Below, one piece after another: positions 9,458 through 18,300 of a stretch of 54,809 nt of DNA. How positions within the stretch are numbered: the stretch's first letter is position 1; every line of letters begins with the position of its first letter. The notes beneath the pieces were generated by a model, which saw only the letters and a list, made by a program, of their open reading frames with translations, was not told the origin of the DNA and searched no databases. The DNA comes from an uncultured Prevotella sp. Its GTDB lineage: Bacteria; Bacteroidota; Bacteroidia; Bacteroidales; Bacteroidaceae. A program made the translations under genes and the position numbers. The DNA lies in the NCBI GenBank assembly GCA_937874345.1, contig CALNBT010000053.1:1-54809 (forward strand). Direction: 5' to 3'.

Positions 9458-10775
9458 TTTTCAATTTAGAATGTTCTTTGATGATATATACGAATGCTGA
9501 CCCCAGGATAAGACTGATACCTGCAACATACATCATATGGGCCTGAACACCACCGACAAGCGTTAGGACCAGACCACCTGTTAGTCCTGCTACAATCTGA
9601 GGAATGGTGATAGAAGCATTGAAGAGGCCAAGATAAGTACCCATGTGTGATTTGCCTTCCAGTGCATTGGTTACAATGGTGAATGGCATGGCGAGCATGG
9701 CTGCCCAAGCACATCCGATAAATGCGAATGGTAAGAAGAGCATCCACTGGTCGTGAATGAAAGGTACAAGACAGAAACCCACTCCACCGATAATAAGGCT
9801 AAGGGCATACGCAAATTTCAATCCAAATTTATTTTCGATAGCAGGTAATGCTGCCGCCCAAAGTACACTGGCCACAGCTTCCATTGCAAAGACAATACCG
9901 ACCCAGTCACCTGCTTCCTGATAAGCCTTAGAGGCAGTGTTGGTGCTGTTCCATACGGTATCTGAGATCGTTCCGGTAGTATAGGTCCACATCAACAGGA
10001 AGGACGCCCAACTGAAGAATTGGACCAATGAAACGCGCCAGAAGTTAGTGGGGGCCTTACGAAGTAGTTCTACCACGCCGGCCTTGTTACCCTTGCTCTC
10101 GTTCACTGGCTCTTGATATTGAGCGAACTCGTCTGGTGGCAACTCTTTTACCTTGGAAATAGTATAGAACACACAAGCGATGAGAATCAACGCTCCTATA
10201 AAGAATGCCCATTTGACAGACTGTGGAACGCCATGCTCTGCACTATTACTCAACCCGATGTAAGTCAGAATAAAAGGAAGAGCAAAGCCAACAACCTGGC
10301 CTAGATTGACCAGAAAGCTCTGGATGGCATAGCCCAAACCTTTTTGCTTTTCATTAACCATATCACCGACCATCATCTTGAACGGCTGCATAGCCATATT
10401 GAGACTGGTGTCTAGAAACATCAGAATGACGGCACCGATAACCATCGCTATACTCGTTGTATTGCTAAAGCTTCCGGTATTGGGCAGCAACACCATCATG
10501 ATAACAGCAATGAGGGCTCCAAATATTAAATAAGGTATACGGCGTCCAAAGCGTGTCCAGGTACGATCGCTCGCAATACCAACCAGCGGTTGAACAATAA
10601 GGCCCATCAACGGAGGCAAGATCCAAAAATAGCTAAGGCTATGTGGATCAGCACCGATGGTTGCGAAAATGCGGGAGTTGTTACCACTTTGAAGCGCGTA
10701 AGCAATCTGCACTCCGAAGAAACCAAAGCTCAAATTAAAGAGTTGGGTTCGCGATAAATCAGGTTTTTGTTTCAT
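9450..10775 (-). CDS. MFS sugar transporter, SLC45/GPH-like (probable maltose or malto-oligosaccharide porter)
   Basis: The 441-residue polytopic inner-membrane protein has about 12 hydrophobic segments. The N-terminus (FGFFGVQIAYALQSG), the loop IASDRTWTRFGRRIPY after the second helix, and the matched motif in the second half resemble the SLC45/sucrose-symporter branch of sugar porters. Placed between the regulator and the cytosolic GH77 gene, it most plausibly imports maltose or glucose oligomers released in the periplasm, probably with protons. The substrate is inferred from context only. It shares strand with the regulator (165-bp gap upstream) and malQ (248-bp gap downstream), so it may have its own promoter. 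No consensus promoter was found in the 10776-10940 gap. Confidence 0.82.
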   Translation of the reverse strand: MKQKPDLSRTQLFNLSFGFFGVQIAYALQSGNNSRIFATIGADPHSLSYFWILPPLMGLIVQPLVGIASDRTWTRFGRRIPYLIFGALIAVIMMVLLPNTGSFSNTTSIAMVIGAVILMFLDTSLNMAMQPFKMMVGDMVNEKQKGLGYAIQSFLVNLGQVVGFALPFILTYIGLSNSAEHGVPQSVKWAFFIGALILIACVFYTISKVKELPPDEFAQYQEPVNESKGNKAGVVELLRKAPTNFWRVSLVQFFSWASFLLMWTYTTGTISDTVWNSTNTASKAYQEAGDWVGIVFAMEAVASVLWAAALPAIENKFGLKFAYALSLIIGGVGFCLVPFIHDQWMLFLPFAFIGCAWAAMLAMPFTIVTNALEGKSHMGTYLGLFNASITIPQIVAGLTGGLVLTLVGGVQAHMMYVAGISLILGSAFVYIIKEHSKLKTV

Positions 10776-10940
10776 AATTCTATTCCCATGATGTTTTTTG
10801 CTCCATGGTCAAAGAGCTTATATGTTGATAGATATTTAATAGTTTCGATTAATCATCCCATTCATGCCTTCATAAATTTAATATTGCATATTGCCCAAGA
10901 GGGGGACTTCAAAAAAAGGCTGATGTTTCTAATTCTATGC

Positions 10941-11966
10941 CTACCTTGTGGTTCCTCTAATAACAAGTCTGGTACGGACGATTCTCTTCTCTACTAAGTC
11001 ATGAGGTAGATTACCTTCTACCTGACTGATAAGGATGTCGGCAGCCTCTTCGCCTACCCGAAATCCGCGTTGTTCAACAGTGGTCAACATCGGATCGCAG
11101 GCAATGGCACGTTCGCCATTGGTAAATCCGCAAATAGAGATATCATTCGGCACACGAAATCCCATTCTTTTGGCCGCATAAAGAATACCGATAGCAGTGT
11201 CATCGTTTACAGCAAAGAATGCATCAGGACCCTCTTCAATCTCCAATATTTCTGGGGATATCCGTTCTGCCTCTGCCCTATTATCGCAGATTCTGAAAAA
11301 GCGCTGATCTTCCTTGAGTCCATTTTTGATGAGCGCATCACGATATCCATTATATCTATTCTTCGATATTTCCATGTTCATGGATGATCCATAATATGCA
11401 ATCCGCCTGCAACCTGTTGCAATCAGATGAGACACGGCATTAAAAGCGCCCAGATAATCGTCTACTACAACCCTGCTGCAATTAACTCCTGTGCAAATAC
11501 GATCGTAAAACACCAAGGGCATACCATACTCGATGAGCTTTTTAAAATGGTCGTACTGCTGGGTGTCTTTTGCCTGAGAAACGATAATGCCACAAACCTT
11601 GTTCTCAAAGAAATCCTCGCAGATGCGCACTTCCCGCTGATATTTCTCATTGCTTTGCGCCACCATGACTCGATAGCCGCGTTCGTTCGCCTCTTCCTCA
11701 ATCCCCGATAAGATGGTCGAGAAATAGAAATGAGCAATCTGAGGTACGATAACACCGATAACTTTTACAGGTTTCACCTTACTATATCGCAAAGACTCTG
11801 CTATCATATTAGGTATATAATGATGTTCGTGCGCATAAGTCTGAATACGATTGCGCTGTTCTTTACTGATCTGCGAGCTATCTTTCAATGCACGCGAAAC
11901 AGTTGCCACAGAAACACCCAGTTCCCGTGCGATATCTTTCATTGTGATAGACGACAAAAAACTCAT
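10941..11966 (-). CDS. LacI-family transcriptional regulator of the starch locus
   Basis: The 341-residue protein has a classic LacI helix-turn-helix at about 8-60 (MKDIARELGVSVATVSRALKDSS) and the hinge segment NMIAESLRYSK. A periplasmic-binding-protein-like effector domain follows (VIGVIVPQIAHFYFSTILSG to about 330). It should bind a palindromic operator under control of a malto-sugar or phosphosugar. It is divergent from susC. The shared gap contains the palindrome ATGCAATCGTTTGCAT, whose central CG dyad is typical of LacI/GalR/CcpA-type sites. No SusR-like membrane regulator or hybrid two-component sensor is encoded nearby. Because the operator copies lie upstream of the promoters and not over them, it may activate rather than repress (inference). 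Confidence 0.9.
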   Translation of the reverse strand: MSFLSSITMKDIARELGVSVATVSRALKDSSQISKEQRNRIQTYAHEHHYIPNMIAESLRYSKVKPVKVIGVIVPQIAHFYFSTILSGIEEEANERGYRVMVAQSNEKYQREVRICEDFFENKVCGIIVSQAKDTQQYDHFKKLIEYGMPLVFYDRICTGVNCSRVVVDDYLGAFNAVSHLIATGCRRIAYYGSSMNMEISKNRYNGYRDALIKNGLKEDQRFFRICDNRAEAERISPEILEIEEGPDAFFAVNDDTAIGILYAAKRMGFRVPNDISICGFTNGERAIACDPMLTTVEQRGFRVGEEAADILISQVEGNLPHDLVEKRIVRTRLVIRGTTR

Positions 11967-11986
11967 TTAGGTAGTAATTGATTTTA

Positions 11987-12015
11987 CAAATATATGCAAA
12001 AACGTGGAACGCAAA
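11987..12015 (-). promoter_or_regulatory. Promoter of the LacI-type regulator gene
   Basis: On the minus strand TTTG (12012-12015) is followed after 17 bp by TATATTTG (11987-11994), a full match to the Bacteroidota TAnnTTTG element. Transcription would start near 11981, about 15 nt before the ATG. Confidence 0.65.
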
Positions 12016-12047
12016 AACATAAACCTTTGATTAATATATATTTCTGA

Positions 12048-12063
12048 ATGCAATCGTTTGCAT
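12048..12063. promoter_or_regulatory. LacI-type operator between the divergent regulator and susC promoters
   Basis: ATGCAATCGTTTGCAT is a 16-bp palindrome with one imperfect pair. It differs by a single base from the perfect copy at 21390-21405. It lies 15 bp upstream of the susC TTTG element and about 32 bp upstream of that of the regulator gene, so one site could serve both directions. Confidence 0.75.
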
Positions 12064-12078
12064 TGAATTAATAACGGA

Positions 12079-12107
12079 TTTGTATTGAAAAAAGTACATT
12101 ATATTTG
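12079..12107 (+). promoter_or_regulatory. susC promoter
   Basis: TTTG (12079-12082), a 17-bp spacer, and TATATTTG (12100-12107) fit the Bacteroidota promoter consensus. Transcription would start near 12114, leaving an unusually long leader of about 188 nt before the ATG at 12302. A second TAnnTTTG match (TATCTTTG, 12117-12124) lacks a correctly spaced upstream element and is less likely. Confidence 0.65.
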
Positions 12108-12113
12108 AAAGAA

Positions 12114-12301
12114 AACTATCTTTGCCATACGAAGAATGTAAGCAGAGGCTGAGATTCATGTCGAAGAAACCTAAGCATTTATCCGTTTCCCGCATAAGGG
12201 AACTCAAAAACCTAACGGATGATCATGGCCGACGCAAGCAGAGAAACCCTAAACTATAAAATAGATTAACTATATTAATATTAACTTAAAACAAAAGAAT
12301 A
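12114..12301 (+). promoter_or_regulatory. Structured 5' leader of susC
   Basis: The leader of about 188 nt contains a nested hairpin: ATCCGTT (12181-12187) pairs with AACGGAT (12214-12220), and stacked directly inside it TCCC (12188-12191) pairs with GGGA (12198-12201) around the loop GCATAA. The octamer AAGCAGAG occurs at both ends of the structured part, near 12140 and 12235. It does not match a riboswitch class I can name. The rest of the 11967-12301 gap holds the two promoters and the operator. Confidence 0.5.
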
Positions 12302-15300
12302 ATGAAGCATGTAAAATTTACGTTGCCTCTAAGAATGTTCACACTCCTGTGTGTGTTGATTCTTTCAGCTAGTGCCATCGCGCAAGAAATTGCAGTGAAG
12401 GGGCATGTGAAGGATGAAGCCGGCGAGCCCATCATTGGCGCCACCGTCAGAATTGGAGCTCAAGATGGCGGAACTGTAACGGATATAGATGGTAACTTCT
12501 CCATCAATGCCAATGCTGGTGCGATTGTCTCAGTAAGTTATATCGGATATCTGACAGCAAAAATGCCCGCCACTTCCGAAATGACCGTTACATTGAAAGT
12601 TGACAATGGCCAATCACTGAACGAAGTGGTGGTTATCGGATACGGTACAGTAAAGAAAAGCGACCTTACCGGTTCTGTAATGGCATTGAAACCAGATGCA
12701 AAGAACAAGGGTTTGATCGTCAATCCTCAAGATTTGATTTCAGGTAAGGTTGCCGGTGTAAGTGTTACGAGTGGTGGTGGTACCCCTGGTGGCGGATCAA
12801 CGATCCGTATTCGTGGTGGATCGTCATTGAATGCCAGCAACGACCCATTGATCGTCATCGACGGTATCCCAATGGATAATAGTGGTGTAAAAGGTCTTGC
12901 CAACCCACTTTCTATTGTCAATCCTCAGGATATCGAATCATTCAACGTTTTGAAAGATGCTTCTGCAACAGCTATTTATGGTTCTCGAGGATCTAATGGT
13001 GTTATCATTATTACCACAAAGAAAGGCCGTGCCAATCAACCATTGCAAATCTCCTATGCTGGAAGTGTTACTGCCAGCATGAAGAGAAAGACGGTAGATG
13101 TGATGAATGCCGGCCAATACCGCGACTTTATTAAGTCTATTTGGGGCGAAGGCAGTGATGCATATAAAGCTCTTGGAACAGCCAACACCAATTGGCAGGA
13201 TGAAATTCTACGAACAGCTATAGGACAAGATCATAACTTGACATTCTCTGGTGCATTCGGTAAAGGACAAAATGCGCTTCCTTTTCGTGCTTCTGTTGGT
13301 TATACCAATAATAATGGTATCGTAAAAACCTCAAACTTCGAAAGATATACAGCTGCTCTGGCACTGAATCCAACTTTACTTGACAACCACCTGAACATCA
13401 ATTTGAACGTGAAAGGCATGTATGCGAAGAACCGTTATGCTGACGGTGGAGCGATTGGTGCTGCTGTTGCATACGACCCTACACAAAGTGTATACGACAG
13501 AACTTCTGTTGATGCTGCTAACTATGGTTACTATCATGCATGGAGAGGCGCAGGGCTTGATCCAACTGAAGATCCTTCCTGGCCATCAACACTGAACACC
13601 TTAGCCACAAGAAACCCTGTTGCCATCTTAAACCTGAAAGATGATCGCGCCAAGAGTCAAGATTTGATCAGCAGTGCAGACATTGACTATAAGGTTCAAG
13701 GATTCGAAGATTTGCGTTTACATGTTACTGCCGGCGCTGATATCGCTCAGGGCAAGCAAGATACCCACATCGACCCAACATCCCCTTTGTCTTCTTATTA
13801 TGGATCTGATGGATGGAGCAAAATTAAAAAACGCAATTTGACGTTGAGTAGCTATGCACAATACTATCATGACTTCAACGACCAAGCCAAGAACCACTTT
13901 GATATCATGGGTGGTTATGAATGGCAACATTTCTGGAGACAGGAAACAAGTCGTACATTGCAATACTATCCAAGCACCAATCTCAAACATGGCGGACAGC
14001 TGTACAAAGATAGTGGCAAGGATTATAATGGTGATGGAACATTAGAAGACTACCTTTTTAAAACCGAAAACTATTTGGTTTCATTCTTTGGCCGTGCCAA
14101 CTGGAGTTTGATGGACCGTTACTATGTTACAGCAACGGTACGTGATGATGGATCATCACGTTTCCAGCAAAACTGGGCTACATTCCCTTCTTTTGCATTC
14201 GCATGGAAAATGAAGGATGAAAACAAATTTAGAGAAATCAATTGGTTGTCAGACCTGAAGCTTCGTCTTGGTTGGGGTATGACTGGTCAGCAGGAAGGTA
14301 TTGGAGACTACAATTACTTTGATATCTATCAGATTGGTACAGGTACCAATAACTTCTATCCTATCACTGGTGATGGCACTGTTGCACGTCCTCAGGCCGT
14401 TAACAAGAAACTGAAATGGGAGACAACAACAACTTATAATATTGGTCTTGACTGGGGTATTCTGAATCAAAGACTTTCAGGTAGCGTAGACTGGTACTAT
14501 CGTAAAACGAGTGACTTGTTGAACCAAGTATATGTTTCTGCAGGTTCAAACTTCCGAAACCAGGTTACATCAAACATCGGTTCATTGAGAAATACGGGTG
14601 TTGAAGCTTCTATCAGTTGGAAAGCAATTCAGACAAAGGACTGGTTCTGGACTTTAGATTATAACTTAACTTGCAACTCAAACAAGATTACTGACTTGAC
14701 AGGTGGAAGTGGTAGTAACTACTTCATTCCAACAGGTGGTATCTCAGCAGGTACAGGTAGCAATGCTCAAGCTCATGCTGTTGGCCATCCAGCTTCTACA
14801 TTCTATGTTTATCAGCAGATTTATGACCAAGCAGGAAAACCAATAGAGAATGCAGTTGTAGACCGCAATGCTGATGGACAGATTACAGAAGCAGACAAGT
14901 ACTTCTATAAGAGTCCTAATGCTCCTGTAACAATGGGTATGGCTTCACGTCTCGAGTATAAGAATTTTGACTTTGGCTTCGCTTTGAGAGCAAGCATTGG
15001 CAATTATGTATTTAATGATAGAATGTCTTCTAGCTCAAATGTATCTCCAGCTGCCGTATGGGCATCTTCAAACTTCTTATCAAATCGTCCTGTAGCTTCT
15101 GTAGCTGACAACTGGCAGACACAGAATACTACTTCGATTCTTTCAGATCGTTGGGTGCAGAACGCATCTTTCTTGAAGTGTGACAATATCACTTTGGGGT
15201 ACAGTTTCCAAAATTGGTTCAAGGGAGCTAACGCAAAAGGCTTGAATGGTCGTTTGTATGCAACATGTTCAAACGTGTTCACTGTGACAAAATATAAAGG

Positions 15301-15388
15301 AATTGACCCTGAAGTATTCGGTGGTATTGACAACAACCTTTACCCACGTCCTATCTCATTTATATTCGGTTTGAATTTAAACTTCTAA
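12302..15388 (+). CDS. susC: SusC-like TonB-dependent outer-membrane oligosaccharide transporter
   Basis: The 1028-residue protein imports malto-oligosaccharides through the outer membrane using TonB energy. It has a signal peptide (about 1-27), a carboxypeptidase-regulatory-like domain (about 30-110, VKGHVKDEAGEPIIGATV), the segment NEVVVIGYGTVKKSDLTGSV where the TonB-contact region and plug begin, a plug to about 245, and a long beta-barrel ending in Phe (FGLNLNF). This is the standard SusC layout and length. It heads a plus-strand run with susD (18-bp gap), susE and susF. The LacI-type operator and a long leader precede it, so it is the main regulated start of the import operon. Confidence 0.95.
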   Translation: MKHVKFTLPLRMFTLLCVLILSASAIAQEIAVKGHVKDEAGEPIIGATVRIGAQDGGTVTDIDGNFSINANAGAIVSVSYIGYLTAKMPATSEMTVTLKVDNGQSLNEVVVIGYGTVKKSDLTGSVMALKPDAKNKGLIVNPQDLISGKVAGVSVTSGGGTPGGGSTIRIRGGSSLNASNDPLIVIDGIPMDNSGVKGLANPLSIVNPQDIESFNVLKDASATAIYGSRGSNGVIIITTKKGRANQPLQISYAGSVTASMKRKTVDVMNAGQYRDFIKSIWGEGSDAYKALGTANTNWQDEILRTAIGQDHNLTFSGAFGKGQNALPFRASVGYTNNNGIVKTSNFERYTAALALNPTLLDNHLNINLNVKGMYAKNRYADGGAIGAAVAYDPTQSVYDRTSVDAANYGYYHAWRGAGLDPTEDPSWPSTLNTLATRNPVAILNLKDDRAKSQDLISSADIDYKVQGFEDLRLHVTAGADIAQGKQDTHIDPTSPLSSYYGSDGWSKIKKRNLTLSSYAQYYHDFNDQAKNHFDIMGGYEWQHFWRQETSRTLQYYPSTNLKHGGQLYKDSGKDYNGDGTLEDYLFKTENYLVSFFGRANWSLMDRYYVTATVRDDGSSRFQQNWATFPSFAFAWKMKDENKFREINWLSDLKLRLGWGMTGQQEGIGDYNYFDIYQIGTGTNNFYPITGDGTVARPQAVNKKLKWETTTTYNIGLDWGILNQRLSGSVDWYYRKTSDLLNQVYVSAGSNFRNQVTSNIGSLRNTGVEASISWKAIQTKDWFWTLDYNLTCNSNKITDLTGGSGSNYFIPTGGISAGTGSNAQAHAVGHPASTFYVYQQIYDQAGKPIENAVVDRNADGQITEADKYFYKSPNAPVTMGMASRLEYKNFDFGFALRASIGNYVFNDRMSSSSNVSPAAVWASSNFLSNRPVASVADNWQTQNTTSILSDRWVQNASFLKCDNITLGYSFQNWFKGANAKGLNGRLYATCSNVFTVTKYKGIDPEVFGGIDNNLYPRPISFIFGLNLNF

Positions 15389-15406
15389 CTTTAAACATTC
15401 ATAATA

Positions 15407-17041
15407 ATGAAAATCTATATAAAAACTTTAGTTCTTTCAGCAGCGATTATATGTACTGTAGGATTAAGCTCTTGTGTCAATGATTTGGATGTCACACCAA
15501 TTGACCCAAACCTACAGACCACAATTAATCCTGATCAACTGCTGAACAAATGTTACGCTAACTTTGCTATGGCTGGAAACAGTGGTCCGGACGGCGATTG
15601 TGACATCGATGGTTTGGATGGTGGTACAACAGGTTTTATCCGTCAGTTGTTCAATTCTAATGAGTTGACAACAGATGAAGCAATATGTAACTGGGGAGAT
15701 AATGAAGGTATTCCTGAGTTCAACTTCAATAACTATGGTGCTTCTCACCCAATGTTGAAGGGATTCTACTATCGTTTGTATTTTGGTGTTACTGTTTGCA
15801 ATCAATACATTTCACAGTTTGGTAGTGTAGACAAACAGAAGACAGCAGAAGTTCGTTTCCTCCGTGCTCTTCAGTATTACTTGTTGATGGATGCATACGG
15901 AAATGTTCCTTTCACAGAAACAGTGTCTGACCAACTTGCTCCTCAATATTCTCGTAAGCAGATATTCGATTACATCGAAAAGGAATTAACAGAAATCGAG
16001 CAAGATTTGGCAGCACCAAAGGCAAAGACTTCATCTGATCCTAATTATGGCCGTGTAGACCAGGTTGCAGACTGGATGCTAAAGATGCGTTTATATCTAA
16101 ATGCCGAAATTTATACAGGTACAGCACAGTGGACAAAGGCAGCAGAATATGCTAAGAAGGTTATCGATTCTCCTTATAAGCTTTACACTGGTGCTAAAGT
16201 GAACGGTTGGAGCGCTTATCAACAGCTATTCATGGGTAACAATGGTGAGAACGGGTCTTCTGTAGAAGCAATTTTCCCAATCCTACAGGATGGTAAAAAA
16301 ACTGCTGCTTATGGTTGTACAGTATTCTTGATAAATGCTTGTTCTGATGCTGATGACGTTATTAATCCTAACGGAAATCCTGGTCTTGGTCTTTTTGACA
16401 ATGCAAACTGGGCAGGTGTTCGTGCTCGCAAGAGTCTCATTGATAAGTTCTTCCCAACAAATAATGCACAGAATGTAACTGGTGCAGAAATGCCTGCACT
16501 TGCAAATGATGACCGTGCACTCTTCGACGGTGCTGGCAGAAAGATTACTCAGGAAACTGGTACAGAAATTACACAGTTCAAGAAAGGTTTCTCTGTATTG
16601 AAGTTCAACAACTTCTATTCAGATAATGGTTCTGCTAAGGATTTGGGATATGCTGATACCGACTTTTTCTTCTTCCGCGTTGCTGAGGCTTACCTCGCAT
16701 ATGCTGAGGCTACTGCTCGTGCAAATGGTGGTACAACAACAACTGAAGGAACAGGTTATATTAATGCGCTTCGACAACGTGCTCATGCACAAGTTAGAAC
16801 CACTGGTGGATATTCACTCAATGATATCCTCGATGAATGGAGCCGCGAGTTCTATTTTGAAGGACGTCGTCGCGTAGATCTAGTTCGTTTCGGTAAGTTT
16901 GGTGGTAACAACAACTATAACTGGCCTTGGAAAGGTGGCGTATTGAACGGCACGAACTTCTCTGAGAACCGTAACATCTTTGCTATCCCGACAACCGACT
17001 TGACTGTCAATACAAACTTGAAGCAGAATCCAGGTTATTAA
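15407..17041 (+). CDS. susD: SusD-like surface glycan-binding lipoprotein
   Basis: The 544-residue lipoprotein caps the SusC barrel and captures starch chains. The lipobox is GLSSC with Cys23. The SusD family pattern is clear: VRFLRALQYYLLMDAYGNVP in the TPR-like core, and the C-terminal block YINALRQRAHAQ followed by EWSREFYFEGRRRVDLVRFGKF, which is the RagB/SusD hallmark. It starts 18 bp after susC. The partner relation is established for the family, and starch as ligand is inferred from the neighbouring amylolytic genes. Confidence 0.95.
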   Translation: MKIYIKTLVLSAAIICTVGLSSCVNDLDVTPIDPNLQTTINPDQLLNKCYANFAMAGNSGPDGDCDIDGLDGGTTGFIRQLFNSNELTTDEAICNWGDNEGIPEFNFNNYGASHPMLKGFYYRLYFGVTVCNQYISQFGSVDKQKTAEVRFLRALQYYLLMDAYGNVPFTETVSDQLAPQYSRKQIFDYIEKELTEIEQDLAAPKAKTSSDPNYGRVDQVADWMLKMRLYLNAEIYTGTAQWTKAAEYAKKVIDSPYKLYTGAKVNGWSAYQQLFMGNNGENGSSVEAIFPILQDGKKTAAYGCTVFLINACSDADDVINPNGNPGLGLFDNANWAGVRARKSLIDKFFPTNNAQNVTGAEMPALANDDRALFDGAGRKITQETGTEITQFKKGFSVLKFNNFYSDNGSAKDLGYADTDFFFFRVAEAYLAYAEATARANGGTTTTEGTGYINALRQRAHAQVRTTGGYSLNDILDEWSREFYFEGRRRVDLVRFGKFGGNNNYNWPWKGGVLNGTNFSENRNIFAIPTTDLTVNTNLKQNPGY

Positions 17042-17111
17042 TCAAATAATCAGCGAGGAAAGAGTTACTGGCTCTTTCCTCTACTGAACAACCCTATAAA
17101 AATAAAACAAC

Positions 17112-18275
17112 ATGACAAATATATTAAAGTCGACGCTATTACTGCTTTTCACTGTAGTTTTTTTTGCCTCCTGCAGTGACGATAACGGCTCTAATCCGAT
17201 ATTAAAGTCACCGACAACATTCCACCTCAATACACCTGCTTTAGCAACAAACGGTGTATACGACTTGGCTAATTCGAATGTTGTTGAACTGACATGTACA
17301 CAGCCGGACTATGGATTTCCAGCCGTAACAAAGTACACCGTACAGGTAGCAACCAAACCGGATATGTCTGATTCAATCAATCTGCCGACTACCTATACCA
17401 CAGCCAAGATACAAATAAACGCTCTCGACCTTGCCAGCACCTTGACAACAATGAAGCTGACACAAGGTTTGACAGAGAAAGACTTTCCTGTTGACATGCC
17501 TGTTTATTTCCGCCTGAAAGCCAATCAACTGACAGCAGATGGTACAACTATCCCCGGCATGGAGATTCTTTCAAACGTTGTGACCTTAAAAGATGTGCAC
17601 TTGCTCTTCTCATTGCCGCCAGTTAAACTACCAACGCACATCTATGTTACGGGTAGCTTCAACGGATGGTCTTGGGATACTGCTCTCGACATGGTTCCGG
17701 TCTATGGCACTGATGGCATATTCTGGCACCTTGTTTATATCGACAACAGTGGTATTAAGTTCAATACTGCAACTGCTTGGGATGGTGGTGAAGTAGGTTT
17801 CGCGAAGATCACAGTCGATGACGCCAGCGAATTAAAGAGTCAAATCGTTGATGGAGGCGGGAATATTGCATCCAACACACCAGGTTGGTACCTGATGGTC
17901 GTTCAATGTACACTTGATGGACGTAATATTCGTTATAAGGTTACCTTCAACAAGCCTAACGTTTATATCATGGGTCCTGTAACTGTGAAGGGAGACTGGT
18001 CTGAACTGGAAGATGCAGCGCTGATGACAGTTCCAACAGATGCCAACGGACAATTTGTTTCTCCTGCATTCAGTAAATCCGTACCTGGTGGTACTGGTGA
18101 CGGTGTTCGTGCATACGTTAAGGTTCCCGGATTTGACTGGTGGAAAGCTGAGTTCATGATATTCAGTGGCAAGATTGTTTATCGTGGCAAAGGCGTAGAT
18201 CAAGATCACGTTGCAGGTACTGCCGGTCAGAGTCTCTACTTGAACTTCACGAACGAAACGGGTGAGATTAAATAA
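17112..18275 (+). CDS. susE: SusE-like outer-membrane starch-binding lipoprotein
   Basis: The 387-residue protein has a lipobox (FFASC, Cys21) and an N-terminal Ig-like SusE domain (about 35-165, with VVELTCTQPDYGFP and YTVQVATKPDM). Starch-binding-like beta-sandwiches follow, introduced by THIYVTGSFNGW (about 177) and VYIMGPVTVKGDW (about 283). SusE proteins hold starch at the surface without catalysis and are not strictly needed for growth in Bacteroides. It lies 70 bp after susD. Aromatic residues in the GSFNGW-type turns are candidates for glucan contact. Sequence in this family drifts quickly, so subfamily naming rests on position and domain order. Confidence 0.85.
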   Translation: MTNILKSTLLLLFTVVFFASCSDDNGSNPILKSPTTFHLNTPALATNGVYDLANSNVVELTCTQPDYGFPAVTKYTVQVATKPDMSDSINLPTTYTTAKIQINALDLASTLTTMKLTQGLTEKDFPVDMPVYFRLKANQLTADGTTIPGMEILSNVVTLKDVHLLFSLPPVKLPTHIYVTGSFNGWSWDTALDMVPVYGTDGIFWHLVYIDNSGIKFNTATAWDGGEVGFAKITVDDASELKSQIVDGGGNIASNTPGWYLMVVQCTLDGRNIRYKVTFNKPNVYIMGPVTVKGDWSELEDAALMTVPTDANGQFVSPAFSKSVPGGTGDGVRAYVKVPGFDWWKAEFMIFSGKIVYRGKGVDQDHVAGTAGQSLYLNFTNETGEIK

Positions 18276-18300
18276 TAACAACGATTTCAGACACAACGAC

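Noticed and set aside
10776..10940. An operator or consensus promoter for the MFS gene
   Set aside because: Only loose matches (for example TAAATTTA with a 15-bp spacing) were found and no copy of the palindrome.
12117..12124. TATCTTTG as the susC promoter -7 element
   Set aside because: No TTG lies 17-23 bp upstream; the TATATTTG at 12100 with TTTG at 12079 fits better. Kept only as an alternative.
12140..12190. CTGAGA in the susC leader as a TPP riboswitch, or CTGA...GAAA as a hammerhead ribozyme
   Set aside because: The second TPP half (ACCTGATCTGGATAATGC type) is absent, and the hammerhead core CTGANGA is not matched; the downstream gene is also unrelated to thiamine.
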